From assembly GCA_964618855.1 (NCBI GenBank), contig CAZUCD010000111.1, positions 1 to 12,837 of the forward strand: a stretch of 12,837 nucleotides of DNA, in the 5' to 3' direction. Shown piece by piece: positions 1-7,446 of this stretch (the stretch's first letter is position 1; each line of letters begins with the position of its first letter). Both the position numbers and the translations under genes were made by a program. Source of the DNA: CAZUCD01 sp964618855. GTDB lineage: Bacteria > Sumerlaeota > Sumerlaeia > SLMS01 > JANRJK01. The notes beneath the pieces are model-generated. The model saw nothing but the letters and a program-made list of their open reading frames with translations, was not told the origin of the DNA and searched no databases.

Positions 1-189
1 CCCGCCGTCGGCGACTGCGTGATGACGAGAGAACCCGTCGCCGTGCAGTTGTCCGAGGCGACCACGCTGCCCGTCACGTTCGGCACCGTCGCCTGGCAGG
101 AGGCGTTCGCGCTCGCGGACGTGTCCGGGCCGCAGTTCGAGATGATCGGCTGCGTCGTGTCCGTCACCGTGAAGTTCTTCGTGCAGGTC
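1..189 (-). repeat. HYR coding repeat, copy B (identical to 256-444)
   Basis: These 189 bases match 256-444 base for base, giving a period of 255 bp (85 codons, one HYR domain). The repeat continues to the window edge, so the true identical length may be greater. It encodes the last strand of one HYR domain (CTKNFTVTDTT) and the first 50 or so residues of the next (PIISNCG, SCQATVPN, ASDNCT, ITQSPTAG). Confidence 0.97.
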
Positions 190-3100
190 GTGAAGTTGCC
201 CGCGCCGTCCGTCACCGTGATCGTGATGACGTGCGTGCCGAGGCCAACCGTCGTCCCCGCCGTCGGCGACTGCGTGATGACGAGAGAACCCGTCGCCGTG
301 CAGTTGTCCGAGGCGACCACGCTGCCCGTCACGTTCGGCACCGTCGCCTGGCAGGAGGCGTTCGCGCTCGCGGACGTGTCCGGGCCGCAGTTCGAGATGA
401 TCGGCTGCGTCGTGTCCGTCACCGTGAAGTTCTTCGTGCAGGTCACGGTGTTGAAACCGTCGGAGACGGAGATGGTGATGGTGTGCGTCCCAAGGCCGAC
501 GAAGCCGCCGGCGGTGGGGGACTGGGTGATGATGGGCGAGTTGGTGCAAGTGTCTGTTGCGACTACCGTTCCGGTAAGATCGGGTACGATGGCCTGGCAG
601 CCGGCGTTGGCAATGGCCGAAGCGCCCGAGCCGCAGTTAAGGATGACCGGGGGGAGAGAATCGGCCGGGTCGCAGGCGTTGCCGATGCCGTCGAGGTCGC
701 AGTCCTCCTGGTCGGGGTTAAAGGTGCCCGGACAGTTGTCGATCACGTCGCACACGCCGTCGGCGTCCGCGTCGGTGCAGAAGCCGAAGAAATCGAGGTC
801 GGTGACTGTGCCGCCCGGGAGGAAAAGCACGAGCGGATTGTTGCCGGTGGAGAGAATGGCGCCTGCAGGAAGGTCGGGGTCGTTCTCGTCGACTTCGATG
901 GTCGTGAGGCCGTTGATGAACGTCGCAGTGTAGTTGCCGTTCACATCGGTCGAGACGGTGATGACCTGACCATACTGGGTCGTAATGGTGACGGAAATGT
1001 TGGGGATGCCGGGCTCGCCGAGGTCCCAAACGCCGTTGCCATTGACGTCGTTGAAGACGAAGCCGATGACGATAGCTTGGGTGCGGTAGCCAGTATTGGG
1101 GGCGACGACCGCACTGCCTGCGACAGCGACGACGATCTTGGGATCGTTTGACGTGGTCAGGACAGCCGCGCCGGGCATGTCGGGATCGGTCTCATCGACG
1201 TCCACGAGCGTGTTGCCGGCTGGGACATTGGCGGACCAGATGCCGAGGGAGTTGGTGGTCGCCACCAGATAGCCGCCCAATGATGTGTAGATCTCGACGT
1301 TCACATTCGGGAGGGGGGGCTCGCCGACGTTGTGAACACCGTTGCCGTTGATGTCGAAGAAGAGGAACCCCGACATGGCGCAGGCGACGGGATCGATGCG
1401 GGTCACGCTGAATGTGGTGACGCCCGTTCCGGAGATTGCGGCCGTGTTGGTGATCTGGGTGGTGCCGCCCGGGAGCGGGTTGTTGACCGTCACCTGGAAG
1501 CTGGCGATCGCAGACTCACCTGAGAAGAGTGTGATGCCGGAAGCGAGCGCGGGAGGTGGGCTGGCCGGCGAAGTCGTCATCGGGCGGTTGGAGATGTCGA
1601 GGACGATGTTGTCCACGTAGAGGAAGCGATTGCCGCCCGAGGTGCCGTCGACAAGGAACCGAATTCGCACCGGCACGGCGCCGCCGACGTACGCATTCAA
1701 GTTGAAGGAGGCCGGGGAGTATGAGGCATCGGTGTCCCCTGGACCCGTCGCGAGAGAGCCCTGGTAGCTCTGAAGCGTGGTCCAGCTGGACCCGCCGTTC
1801 GTGGATATCTGCAGTCGGACGATGTCGCCGAGGCGCATGACGCGGCGGCGATAGTCGAAGGTCAGCGTCGCGTTGGTGGCCGTTGTTAGGTTGGCTTCAC
1901 GGCTGGCGGCCTTGCCAGCAGCGGCGTCCGTGTCGATGCGCAGCCTGCGGTTGGTCGGAACGACCGTGTCGGTCGTATTCTGCAGGTTGCCAGCAGTTGA
2001 ACCGTCAGTTTCGCCAGATTCAATCCAAGGGCCTGACCAGGCAAGTGTGCCCGTCGAACCGGCGTAGCCCGCAGGGGCAGTGACGGTGTTTTCAAAGTCG
2101 TCCGCGTAGGTCTGGTTCGTAGAAACCGGGCGCGTGATGGTGCTCGAGCCGGGGACGTAGGTCGTGTTGGCAGGTACCGGGTCGTTGAACGCGATGTTGT
2201 TGATCGTTCCCCCGGTGATGTTGGTCACCGTGACGGTGTAGGTGAGGACCTGGCCTGGGACGACAGCAGCGCCGCCATTGGACGTCTTGCTTGCCGAAAG
2301 CGTTCCCACCGCGAAGCCGAAGTTCGCAGTGACAGGTCCCGCAGCGACAGTGACGAAGCGCGGGTTGGGACCCTGGATGGTCGCGATGTGGGTGGGCCCC
2401 ATGGGTGCGACGGTCGAGTCCACACTCACGTGGTAGTTGCCCGGGGCGAGGGCGGTGAACGTGTAGTTGCCAGACGCGTTGGTGGTGGTCGAGGCAACGA
2501 GGATGTCGTCGAAGGTGCCCAGGACCAGGTCGGCGCCGGGGGCGAAGAGACGGACGGGACTGCCGACGAAATTGGTTTCGCCACCGTCCTTGGCGCCGTT
2601 GAAGTTCGCATCGTTGTAAACGTTGCCGGAGATGGATCCAGTTGAGGCGGCCGCAGTGATCGTCAGTGAGGCGATGGGCGTGCCGGAGTCGGCGTTGTAG
2701 TGGTAGCTGTTGCCGGAGAAGTCGTAGATGACGTTGGTGACGGTGGCTACACCGGGCGAGAGGATCTGGACGGTGTACTTCGTGCTGACGCCGCCGCCCG
2801 CCTTGCCCCCTGCGAATTGCGCGGGGCCGATGCACGTGTTGTACGTTGGACTGGCGGGATTCCTGTCCCACCCGCAGGCATCTGCGTACACCGCATCGTT
2901 CGTCGCGCCCGCAGGTGCAGTGTAGGAGGTCTCCACGCTGAGGATGCGAAAGACATTGTTCGGGAAGGTGACGTAGTTCTGAAGTTGCTCGTAGCCCTGG
3001 GTGGCCGTGGAGGCCGCGACGTTGTAGGTGTAGATGCCACCCACGAATACGTTGGTCGGGCCGGTGACCGACAAGGTCGAGTTGCGATTCTGAGAGATGA

Positions 3101-3560
3101 TCTGCCGGACGAAGAGTTGGCGCCCCGATGGAGTGGAGACGGTCGGGTGCGAAGTTGACGAGACCACGACACGGTACTGGCGAGAGGTGCCGAAGATCGC
3201 CGCGTTGCGGGTCAGGAGGACGTTGAAGTACATGTCCACGGACTCACCGGGGCTCAGGGTGCCGCCGGGGATCGTCGTCAGGCCCGTCGAATTGATCAAC
3301 GTGTTGGCGCTGTCCCACACAAGCGAACCGGAAACATCAGTCACGTTCGTGACACCGGTGTTGGTGGCACGCACACCGATGAGGAACAGGTTCGGCCCCG
3401 TGGCGACGTCGTTGCTGTCGAGTCCCACGATGTCCCATGTGAGCGGCTTGAGAGTGAGCTGGGCTTGAGCTGGAGTGGCGGCAAAGGCGGCCATCACTAG
3501 CCACATGAGGATCGCGACGAATCGCGAGATCGGTCGGCAATGGGATTGACTCGGGTTCAT
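1..3560 (-). CDS. Large secreted modular Ig/SdrD_B/TSP3/HYR protein, C-terminus outside window
   Basis: An open frame of 1186 codons without a stop runs off the left edge, so the C-terminus is missing. The ATG at 3560 has GAGGAG seven bases upstream. Residues 1-33 form a signal peptide (hydrophobic core VAILMWLVMAAFA, cleavage after AQA). Seen after that: two Ig/DUF11-like beta domains to about 305; an SdrD_B-like domain (308-385, GNVYNDANFNG); a DUF11-like domain (about 422-484 and 658-724) interrupted by a MAM-like jelly roll (485-657, from YADDFEN to YVDNIVLDI); two more SdrD_B-like domains (727-815 and 826-925, both with DINGNG/DVNGNG and a following GE); thrombospondin type 3 repeats (928-969, DADADGVCD, DNCPGTFNPDQ, DCDLDGIGNACD); then HYR-like domains of about 85 residues starting near 970, 1053 and 1138, the last cut by the edge. 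Acidic loops suggest calcium-stabilised, rod-like extracellular architecture. An adhesin or surface protein is inference; no catalytic motif was seen. Confidence 0.93.
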   Translation of the reverse strand, partial: MNPSQSHCRPISRFVAILMWLVMAAFAATPAQAQLTLKPLTWDIVGLDSNDVATGPNLFLIGVRATNTGVTNVTDVSGSLVWDSANTLINSTGLTTIPGGTLSPGESVDMYFNVLLTRNAAIFGTSRQYRVVVSSTSHPTVSTPSGRQLFVRQIISQNRNSTLSVTGPTNVFVGGIYTYNVAASTATQGYEQLQNYVTFPNNVFRILSVETSYTAPAGATNDAVYADACGWDRNPASPTYNTCIGPAQFAGGKAGGGVSTKYTVQILSPGVATVTNVIYDFSGNSYHYNADSGTPIASLTITAAASTGSISGNVYNDANFNGAKDGGETNFVGSPVRLFAPGADLVLGTFDDILVASTTTNASGNYTFTALAPGNYHVSVDSTVAPMGPTHIATIQGPNPRFVTVAAGPVTANFGFAVGTLSASKTSNGGAAVVPGQVLTYTVTVTNITGGTINNIAFNDPVPANTTYVPGSSTITRPVSTNQTYADDFENTVTAPAGYAGSTGTLAWSGPWIESGETDGSTAGNLQNTTDTVVPTNRRLRIDTDAAAGKAASREANLTTATNATLTFDYRRRVMRLGDIVRLQISTNGGSSWTTLQSYQGSLATGPGDTDASYSPASFNLNAYVGGAVPVRIRFLVDGTSGGNRFLYVDNIVLDISNRPMTTSPASPPPALASGITLFSGESAIASFQVTVNNPLPGGTTQITNTAAISGTGVTTFSVTRIDPVACAMSGFLFFDINGNGVHNVGEPPLPNVNVEIYTSLGGYLVATTNSLGIWSANVPAGNTLVDVDETDPDMPGAAVLTTSNDPKIVVAVAGSAVVAPNTGYRTQAIVIGFVFNDVNGNGVWDLGEPGIPNISVTITTQYGQVITVSTDVNGNYTATFINGLTTIEVDENDPDLPAGAILSTGNNPLVLFLPGGTVTDLDFFGFCTDADADGVCDVIDNCPGTFNPDQEDCDLDGIGNACDPADSLPPVILNCGSGASAIANAGCQAIVPDLTGTVVATDTCTNSPIITQSPTAGGFVGLGTHTITISVSDGFNTVTCTKNFTVTDTTQPIISNCGPDTSASANASCQATVPNVTGSVVASDNCTATGSLVITQSPTAGTTVGLGTHVITITVTDGAGNFTTCTKNFTVTDTTQPIISNCGPDTSASANASCQATVPNVTGSVVASDNCTATGSLVITQSPTA
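256..444 (-). repeat. HYR coding repeat, copy A (identical to 1-189)
   Basis: Exact partner of 1-189. The 66 bases between the copies (190-255) and the matching segment just upstream (445-510) differ from each other and encode GLGTHVITITVTDGAGNFT and GLGTHTITISVSDGFNTVT. A third, diverged unit at about 445-655 encodes the first HYR domain of the array. Identity at synonymous sites points to recent duplication or gene conversion. Confidence 0.97.
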
Positions 3561-3567
3561 CGTGCTG

Positions 3568-3573
3568 CTCCTC
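3568..3573 (-). promoter_or_regulatory. Ribosome binding site of the 1-3560 gene
   Basis: GAGGAG on the minus strand, with seven bases to the ATG at 3560. It fixes the start codon directly before a good signal peptide. Confidence 0.8.
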
Positions 3574-3576
3574 AGG

Positions 3577-3593
3577 CTGGGGTCGGGGGTCGG
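3577..3593. repeat. G-rich 17-bp intergenic motif, copy 1
   Basis: Reads CTGGGGTCGGGGGTCGG on the plus strand, four bases upstream of the ribosome binding site of the leftmost gene. It matches 11543-11559 at 16 of 17 positions. It may be a dispersed intergenic element or simple G-rich drift; two copies do not decide this. Confidence 0.5.
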
Positions 3594-3655
3594 TACGGAT
3601 TCAGGTGCAGACGGCCGTCAACATCTCCGAACGAGACTCCATTCGGTATTCCTCG

Positions 3656-3755
3656 NNNNNNNNNNNNNNNNNNNNNNNNNNNNNNNNNNNNNNNNNNNNN
3701 NNNNNNNNNNNNNNNNNNNNNNNNNNNNNNNNNNNNNNNNNNNNNNNNNNNNNNN
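3656..3755. other. Assembly gap (100 Ns) in the intergenic region
   Basis: Exactly 100 undetermined bases lie between the start codon at 3560 and the stop codon at 3816. A round 100 is a common scaffolding placeholder for a gap of unknown length, so the real distance is unknown and the adjacency of the two genes rests on scaffolding. The 95 determined bases at 3561-3655 hold the ribosome binding site and a G-rich motif; no promoter was recognised there. The 60 bases at 3756-3815 hold a short hairpin. Confidence 0.99.
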
Positions 3756-3785
3756 GTCTCGGGGGGAGTCTTGTGATCCGGGGTG

Positions 3786-3803
3786 ACGGGCGGGTTTGCC
3801 CGT
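3786..3803 (-). terminator. Possible weak terminator hairpin after the 3816-7067 gene
   Basis: A perfect 6-bp stem (ACGGGC / GCCCGT) with a 6-base loop, twelve bases past the stop codon at 3816. No T-run follows on the minus strand, so it does not meet the usual intrinsic terminator pattern. It could be an RNA 3'-end stabiliser, or the real terminator could be in the assembly gap. Confidence 0.35.
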
Positions 3804-3815
3804 GGTGGTTGGGGC

Positions 3816-6800
3816 TTAGTCGTTCGAGGTGACCTGCGTGGTCTGCGAGGGCCTCGACGGCGCCGGCACCTGGTACTGAACAACCAGGGTGGGCCGTGCG
3901 GGCGAGGTGGCCCCGATTTCCGCCGCAGCGAAGGTCACGGTGTCGGTCAGGAGGTCCCCGTCATCCGGGTTGATGAATCGAACACGGATTTGGGTGACCC
4001 CGTTGCGGTTGATGGAGAGGCGGCCGTCCGAGTTGAGGGCGGTCCAGGTGGTGTAGGTGTTCACCGTGGGCAGCGTGCTGATGGTGCCGACCGCGGGGAA
4101 GTGCGCCCAAGCCTGGAAGTCCTCCGGCAGGAGCCCGATGGTGGACCCGAAGAAGGCGCTCACCGGCACGAACGGATTGCGCATGTCGAGGACGAGCGGT
4201 CCGAGGCTCGTCGGCCCGCCGATGCGGCCCGTGCAGTAGAGGCGAACCTCGGCGCTGACGATCGTGGCGTTGTCCGGGATGGAGCTGGTGTCGAACGACA
4301 TGAAGCCGAGCTGCTGCTGGCGGCTGGCGGTGTCTCCAACCGGGAAGCTGCCCGACGTCAGCGTCGTCGTCCCGCCGACCTCGGAGGTGAAGTGGCTTTC
4401 CGTCGCGCCGCCGTCATTGGGACCAACCGAGTAGAACGTGGAGGTCAGGATGGCGGGTTCCGGGGTGGGGAAGGTCTGGAAGCTGTAGCACTCGTCGAGG
4501 TAGTACTCGACGATGAGTTCGGGGCGTTCGATCGCAACGGCGCTGTTGCCGGAGGCGAATGCAACCTCGTCCCGGATGGCGTTGCCGTTGGTCTCGTTCT
4601 CGAAGCGGACGCGGAACCGCGCCGAGTCGTTGTCGTCCAGGAACTCGAGGTAGTCCTCCCCGATTTCGGCGAACGTCACGTAGGCGTTGGCTGCCGGGTA
4701 GGGGAAGCTGGTGGCGATGTCGAGGTGCTCGGTGTCCGTGGTGGTGTAGTCGAGCGGGGAGAGGGTGTCCGCCTCGCCAAAGTACGGCGTCGCCATGTCG
4801 AGCTTGAGGGCGCCGAAGCCGGTGGAGGGGTTGCCGTAGGCCTGCTTGCGGGTCAGGCGGACGCGTGCGCCCGTGATCGTGGCCCCGTCGGGCAGGGTGG
4901 AGAGGTCGAAGCTGAGGAAGCCGCGCGTGCCGAACTGGGTCGCGCTGTCGCCCACGAGGATCTCGAGGCTCTTCGAGTTCACCGATCCCTCCGCCATCGT
5001 GATGAGGTTCGGGGCCGTGACGTAGCCGTCAAGGGCCGCGACCGACTGGGGGCGAAGCGGGTCGAGGAGGTCGGGGAGGATGTTCGCGATGAAGTTGCAC
5101 TCCGTCGAGTTGCCGGAGGCGTCGTAGGCGGTGATCGTCACCGGGTAGTTTCCGAACGGAAGGGCCGCGCCCTCGTCAAGGAGCACGCCGTTGGCGACGA
5201 TGTCGTAGTCGGCGGGCTCGCAGTTGTCGGTGTACTCGGGGACGAACAGGTAGCCATCCGGGTGGTTGCAGCGACGGACGAATGGCGAGTCCGGGCAGTT
5301 CGTGAACGTGGGCCCGATGAGGTCCACGACGGTGATCTGCGCGACGCAGGTGCCCTGGTTGCCGGCCTCGTTCTCCGCGGTCAGCGTGACCATGGTGGTC
5401 GCAGGGGGGAGCGTCAGGTCGGCGCAGGTGAAGAAGTTCGGGGTGACGCTGACCGGGGCGATTGGCCCGCACGCGCTGGTGCCGCCGTCGAAGACCGAGG
5501 CCGGGTCGAGCGTGCCGGTGCCGTCTGCGCCGATCTCCACCACGGCCGTCTTGCACTCGATATCGAGTTCCGGCTGCGTGATGAGGATGGTGGCGCTGTA
5601 GATGACGCCGGAGGTTCCGCCGTTGGCGTCATTGTTGTAGACGTAGAGGGTGTTCGTCCCGCCCGGAATGAGGAGCGGCCCGATGGTGTTGCACTTCAGG
5701 TTGGTCGGCGTGCCGGCGCTGCCCGGTGCGACCGTGCATGAGATGGGCGTACCGTTCAGGTAGACCGCCGGGATGCCGGCGGAGCCGACCTGGGAGTCCG
5801 CTGCGTACTGCATGATGAGCTGGGCGGCGGGGGCCCGGTCGCTCGAGACGGTGAAGGAGTGCGAGTAGAGCGCGGAGGACTGCGTGCCGATGCTCGAGGT
5901 GATCCACTTCGCGAGGCCGTCGGCCGGGAGCGCGCCATTCGTCGCGGGGAGGTACTGGCCCGCGACAGGGGACTTCATGATGGCGTCCGGCCCGGCGTCC
6001 GCGGCGGCGAATTCGGCCGGGGTGAAGGGCGCTGCGAACGGTGCGTCCGCGGGACCCGAGAGCACGTTGATGACCTGGTCCGGCGAGGGGTTGGAGAAGG
6101 GCCCGTTTCCGGAGCGCAGGACGATCGTTTCTACGATCTCGTCGCACTCGTCGGGGATGCCGTCGAGGTTGCAGTCCGTGCTGAAGCCCGAGCTGATGTC
6201 GATGGCGTCATCGATGGTGTTGTTGTTGCAGTCCGGTGGCGGAAGCGGGGCGTAGTAGCGGATGGCGCGCCCCGGGACGATGGCGCCGGCCTGGTTGCAG
6301 GAATACTGCAGGATGTTGCCCGCACCGACGCCGCGGATGCCGATCGTGGCCGAACCGCCGTTGTTCAGCGAGCTGCCCGGATTAGTCGAGAACGTGGTGT
6401 CCGCGTACTGGAAGACAATGTCCTGGCTGTTCTCAAACAGGATGCACTGCCAGGTCATCTTGTCCGCGTCCGCGCTGCACTGGTTGTTGAAGTGGTTCTG
6501 GTCGTGCCACTGGATGGTGAGCTTGCGGTTGGGGGAGGTGCCCTCCAGGAGGAGATACACGCCCGGATCGCCATCCACGAGGCCCGTGAAAGAGCAGGGG
6601 ACGCGGGGGTTGCGTGAGCGCGGGTCGTCCCACAGGGCGCCTACGAACGGCTTGGCGGCGGGGGGCTGGAGGGGCGCCGTTGCCGAGAGGCACTGGTTCA
6701 CCCAGTTGTAGTCCGTCCCGGTGTCGTTGACGTAGAAGCCGCCATTGTTGGAGAGGCCGAGGCTCGTGCTCGTGACGCCGTAGACGGTGATGGGGAAGGG

Positions 6801-7067
6801 GGCGACGAAGTGGATTTCCTCGTCGTCGGCCAGGGCGAAGTAGATGTGCCCCGGAAGCGCATGGATGTCGGTGAAGCTGTACACCGGGCCGCCCGGCTCG
6901 GTGTTGTCCTTGAACGTGTAGCCGAAGGCGTCCGGGCCGCCGGCTGCTGCGGGGGCGGAAGTGGGCACGCCCGCGAGGACGGCAATGGCGGTCGCGGCAA
7001 GTACTGCGCTGCCGAGAACGCCCCGGAGAGAATCACGGAGCCGCCCGTTCGTAAACGGATGCTGCAT
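3816..7067 (-). CDS. Secreted nidogen-like/HYR/tandem DNRLRE-type protein
   Basis: 1083 residues. Start ATG 7067 has AAGGA eight bases upstream. Residues 1-42 are a signal peptide (AVLAATAIAVLAG core, cleavage near APAAA). Residues 45-272 resemble a nidogen-like (NIDO) domain: FYVNDTG, PFVGALWDD, KLTIQWHDQNHF, IVFQYADT, ATIGIRG. Residues 279-309 are a paired planctomycete-type acidic linker (DCNNNTIDDAIDI, DCNLDGIPDECDE), possibly calcium-binding. Residues 310-500 form a beta-rich segment (AVYLNGTPISC, GTNTLYVYNND) like a lectin jelly roll. Residues 500-665 hold two HYR/Ig-like domains (TLTAENEAGNQGTC, ITAYDASGNSTEC). Residues 672-855 and 862-1066 are two DNRLRE-type beta-sandwiches, each with a SFD..(L/I)P core and ending in PELIVEY or PTLVVQY. 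The tandem C-terminal pair is also found in the 7447-11265 protein. Likely extracellular and adhesive or carbohydrate-binding; no sortase or PEP-CTERM signal seen. Confidence 0.95.
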   Translation of the reverse strand: MQHPFTNGRLRDSLRGVLGSAVLAATAIAVLAGVPTSAPAAAGGPDAFGYTFKDNTEPGGPVYSFTDIHALPGHIYFALADDEEIHFVAPFPITVYGVTSTSLGLSNNGGFYVNDTGTDYNWVNQCLSATAPLQPPAAKPFVGALWDDPRSRNPRVPCSFTGLVDGDPGVYLLLEGTSPNRKLTIQWHDQNHFNNQCSADADKMTWQCILFENSQDIVFQYADTTFSTNPGSSLNNGGSATIGIRGVGAGNILQYSCNQAGAIVPGRAIRYYAPLPPPDCNNNTIDDAIDISSGFSTDCNLDGIPDECDEIVETIVLRSGNGPFSNPSPDQVINVLSGPADAPFAAPFTPAEFAAADAGPDAIMKSPVAGQYLPATNGALPADGLAKWITSSIGTQSSALYSHSFTVSSDRAPAAQLIMQYAADSQVGSAGIPAVYLNGTPISCTVAPGSAGTPTNLKCNTIGPLLIPGGTNTLYVYNNDANGGTSGVIYSATILITQPELDIECKTAVVEIGADGTGTLDPASVFDGGTSACGPIAPVSVTPNFFTCADLTLPPATTMVTLTAENEAGNQGTCVAQITVVDLIGPTFTNCPDSPFVRRCNHPDGYLFVPEYTDNCEPADYDIVANGVLLDEGAALPFGNYPVTITAYDASGNSTECNFIANILPDLLDPLRPQSVAALDGYVTAPNLITMAEGSVNSKSLEILVGDSATQFGTRGFLSFDLSTLPDGATITGARVRLTRKQAYGNPSTGFGALKLDMATPYFGEADTLSPLDYTTTDTEHLDIATSFPYPAANAYVTFAEIGEDYLEFLDDNDSARFRVRFENETNGNAIRDEVAFASGNSAVAIERPELIVEYYLDECYSFQTFPTPEPAILTSTFYSVGPNDGGATESHFTSEVGGTTTLTSGSFPVGDTASRQQQLGFMSFDTSSIPDNATIVSAEVRLYCTGRIGGPTSLGPLVLDMRNPFVPVSAFFGSTIGLLPEDFQAWAHFPAVGTISTLPTVNTYTTWTALNSDGRLSINRNGVTQIRVRFINPDDGDLLTDTVTFAAAEIGATSPARPTLVVQYQVPAPSRPSQTTQVTSND

Positions 7068-7385
7068 GTGCGTGTTCCTTTAGGATGACGATGGGAGAGG
7101 GTGGACAGGGAGCGGACCCAGCGTCGGGAACGCGCAATGCGATGTCGGAAGGTCGTTCGGTGGCGGCGGCCCGCCGTGGGGGCGGGGGAAGCGGCTTGTT
7201 CGGATGTGCCCCAAGCGAGGGGGGGAAGTCCCGATTCCGGGTCGGAATCTCACCGAATCGGAAGAAAGGGCTCCCGGAGAGTTGCGTCGGGGAAAGGAAA
7301 CCCCTCTTCCCATGCGCGTCAAGAAGGGAGATGGTGACCCCGGTTTGAGATACGCGCATCATGTGTGAACTCGTCAGATGCGCCC
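7068..7385 (-). other. Intergenic leader region with competing inverted repeats
   Basis: About 318 bases between the terminator of the upstream gene and the next start codon; no credible gene. Two mutually exclusive stems share an arm: GATTCC (7233-7238) pairs with GGAATC (7244-7249), while CCGATTC (7231-7237) pairs with GAATCGG (7255-7261). A GC-rich hairpin with a 5-bp stem lies at 7164-7176. A promoter must lie here if the terminator at 7386-7422 works, but I could not recognise a convincing -35/-10 pair. No known riboswitch consensus was recognised. Confidence 0.45.
7076..7080 (-). promoter_or_regulatory. Ribosome binding site of the 3816-7067 gene
   Basis: AAGGA on the minus strand, eight bases before the ATG at 7067, within AAAGGAA. 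Supports this start. Confidence 0.75.
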
Positions 7386-7422
7386 AAAGAAAAACCCCCG
7401 CCCTCGTAGGAGGGCGGGGGTT
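7386..7422 (-). terminator. Strong intrinsic terminator of the 7447-11265 gene
   Basis: A perfect 13-bp stem (7393-7405 with 7410-7422, AACCCCCGCCCTC and its complement) closes a 4-base loop. On the minus strand it is followed by TTTTTCTTT. It begins 24 bases after the TAA stop at 7447-7449. It separates this gene from the next one downstream, so the two are probably not one operon. Confidence 0.95.
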
Positions 7423-7446
7423 GGTCCTGCGGTCGGGGTTCTTGGG

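Noticed and set aside
1..444. Regular repeats considered as a CRISPR-like or non-coding repeat array
   Set aside because: The 255-bp period equals 85 codons, the frame stays open through all copies, and each unit encodes an HYR domain with four regularly placed cysteines.
3561..3655. A 13-codon upstream frame in the leader of the leftmost gene
   Set aside because: No ribosome binding site was seen and the leader is truncated by the gap, so nothing supports its translation.
3783..5741. A 652-codon open frame on the plus strand
   Set aside because: It mirrors the codon register of the minus-strand secreted protein. High GC at third positions removes stops from this antisense frame; its product is low-complexity Arg/Gly/Val/Glu with no domain or signal.
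7033..7362. A 109-codon minus-strand frame in the leader of the 1083-residue gene
   Set aside because: No ribosome binding site, overlaps the start of the real gene in another frame, and the product is Pro/Arg-rich without recognisable features.
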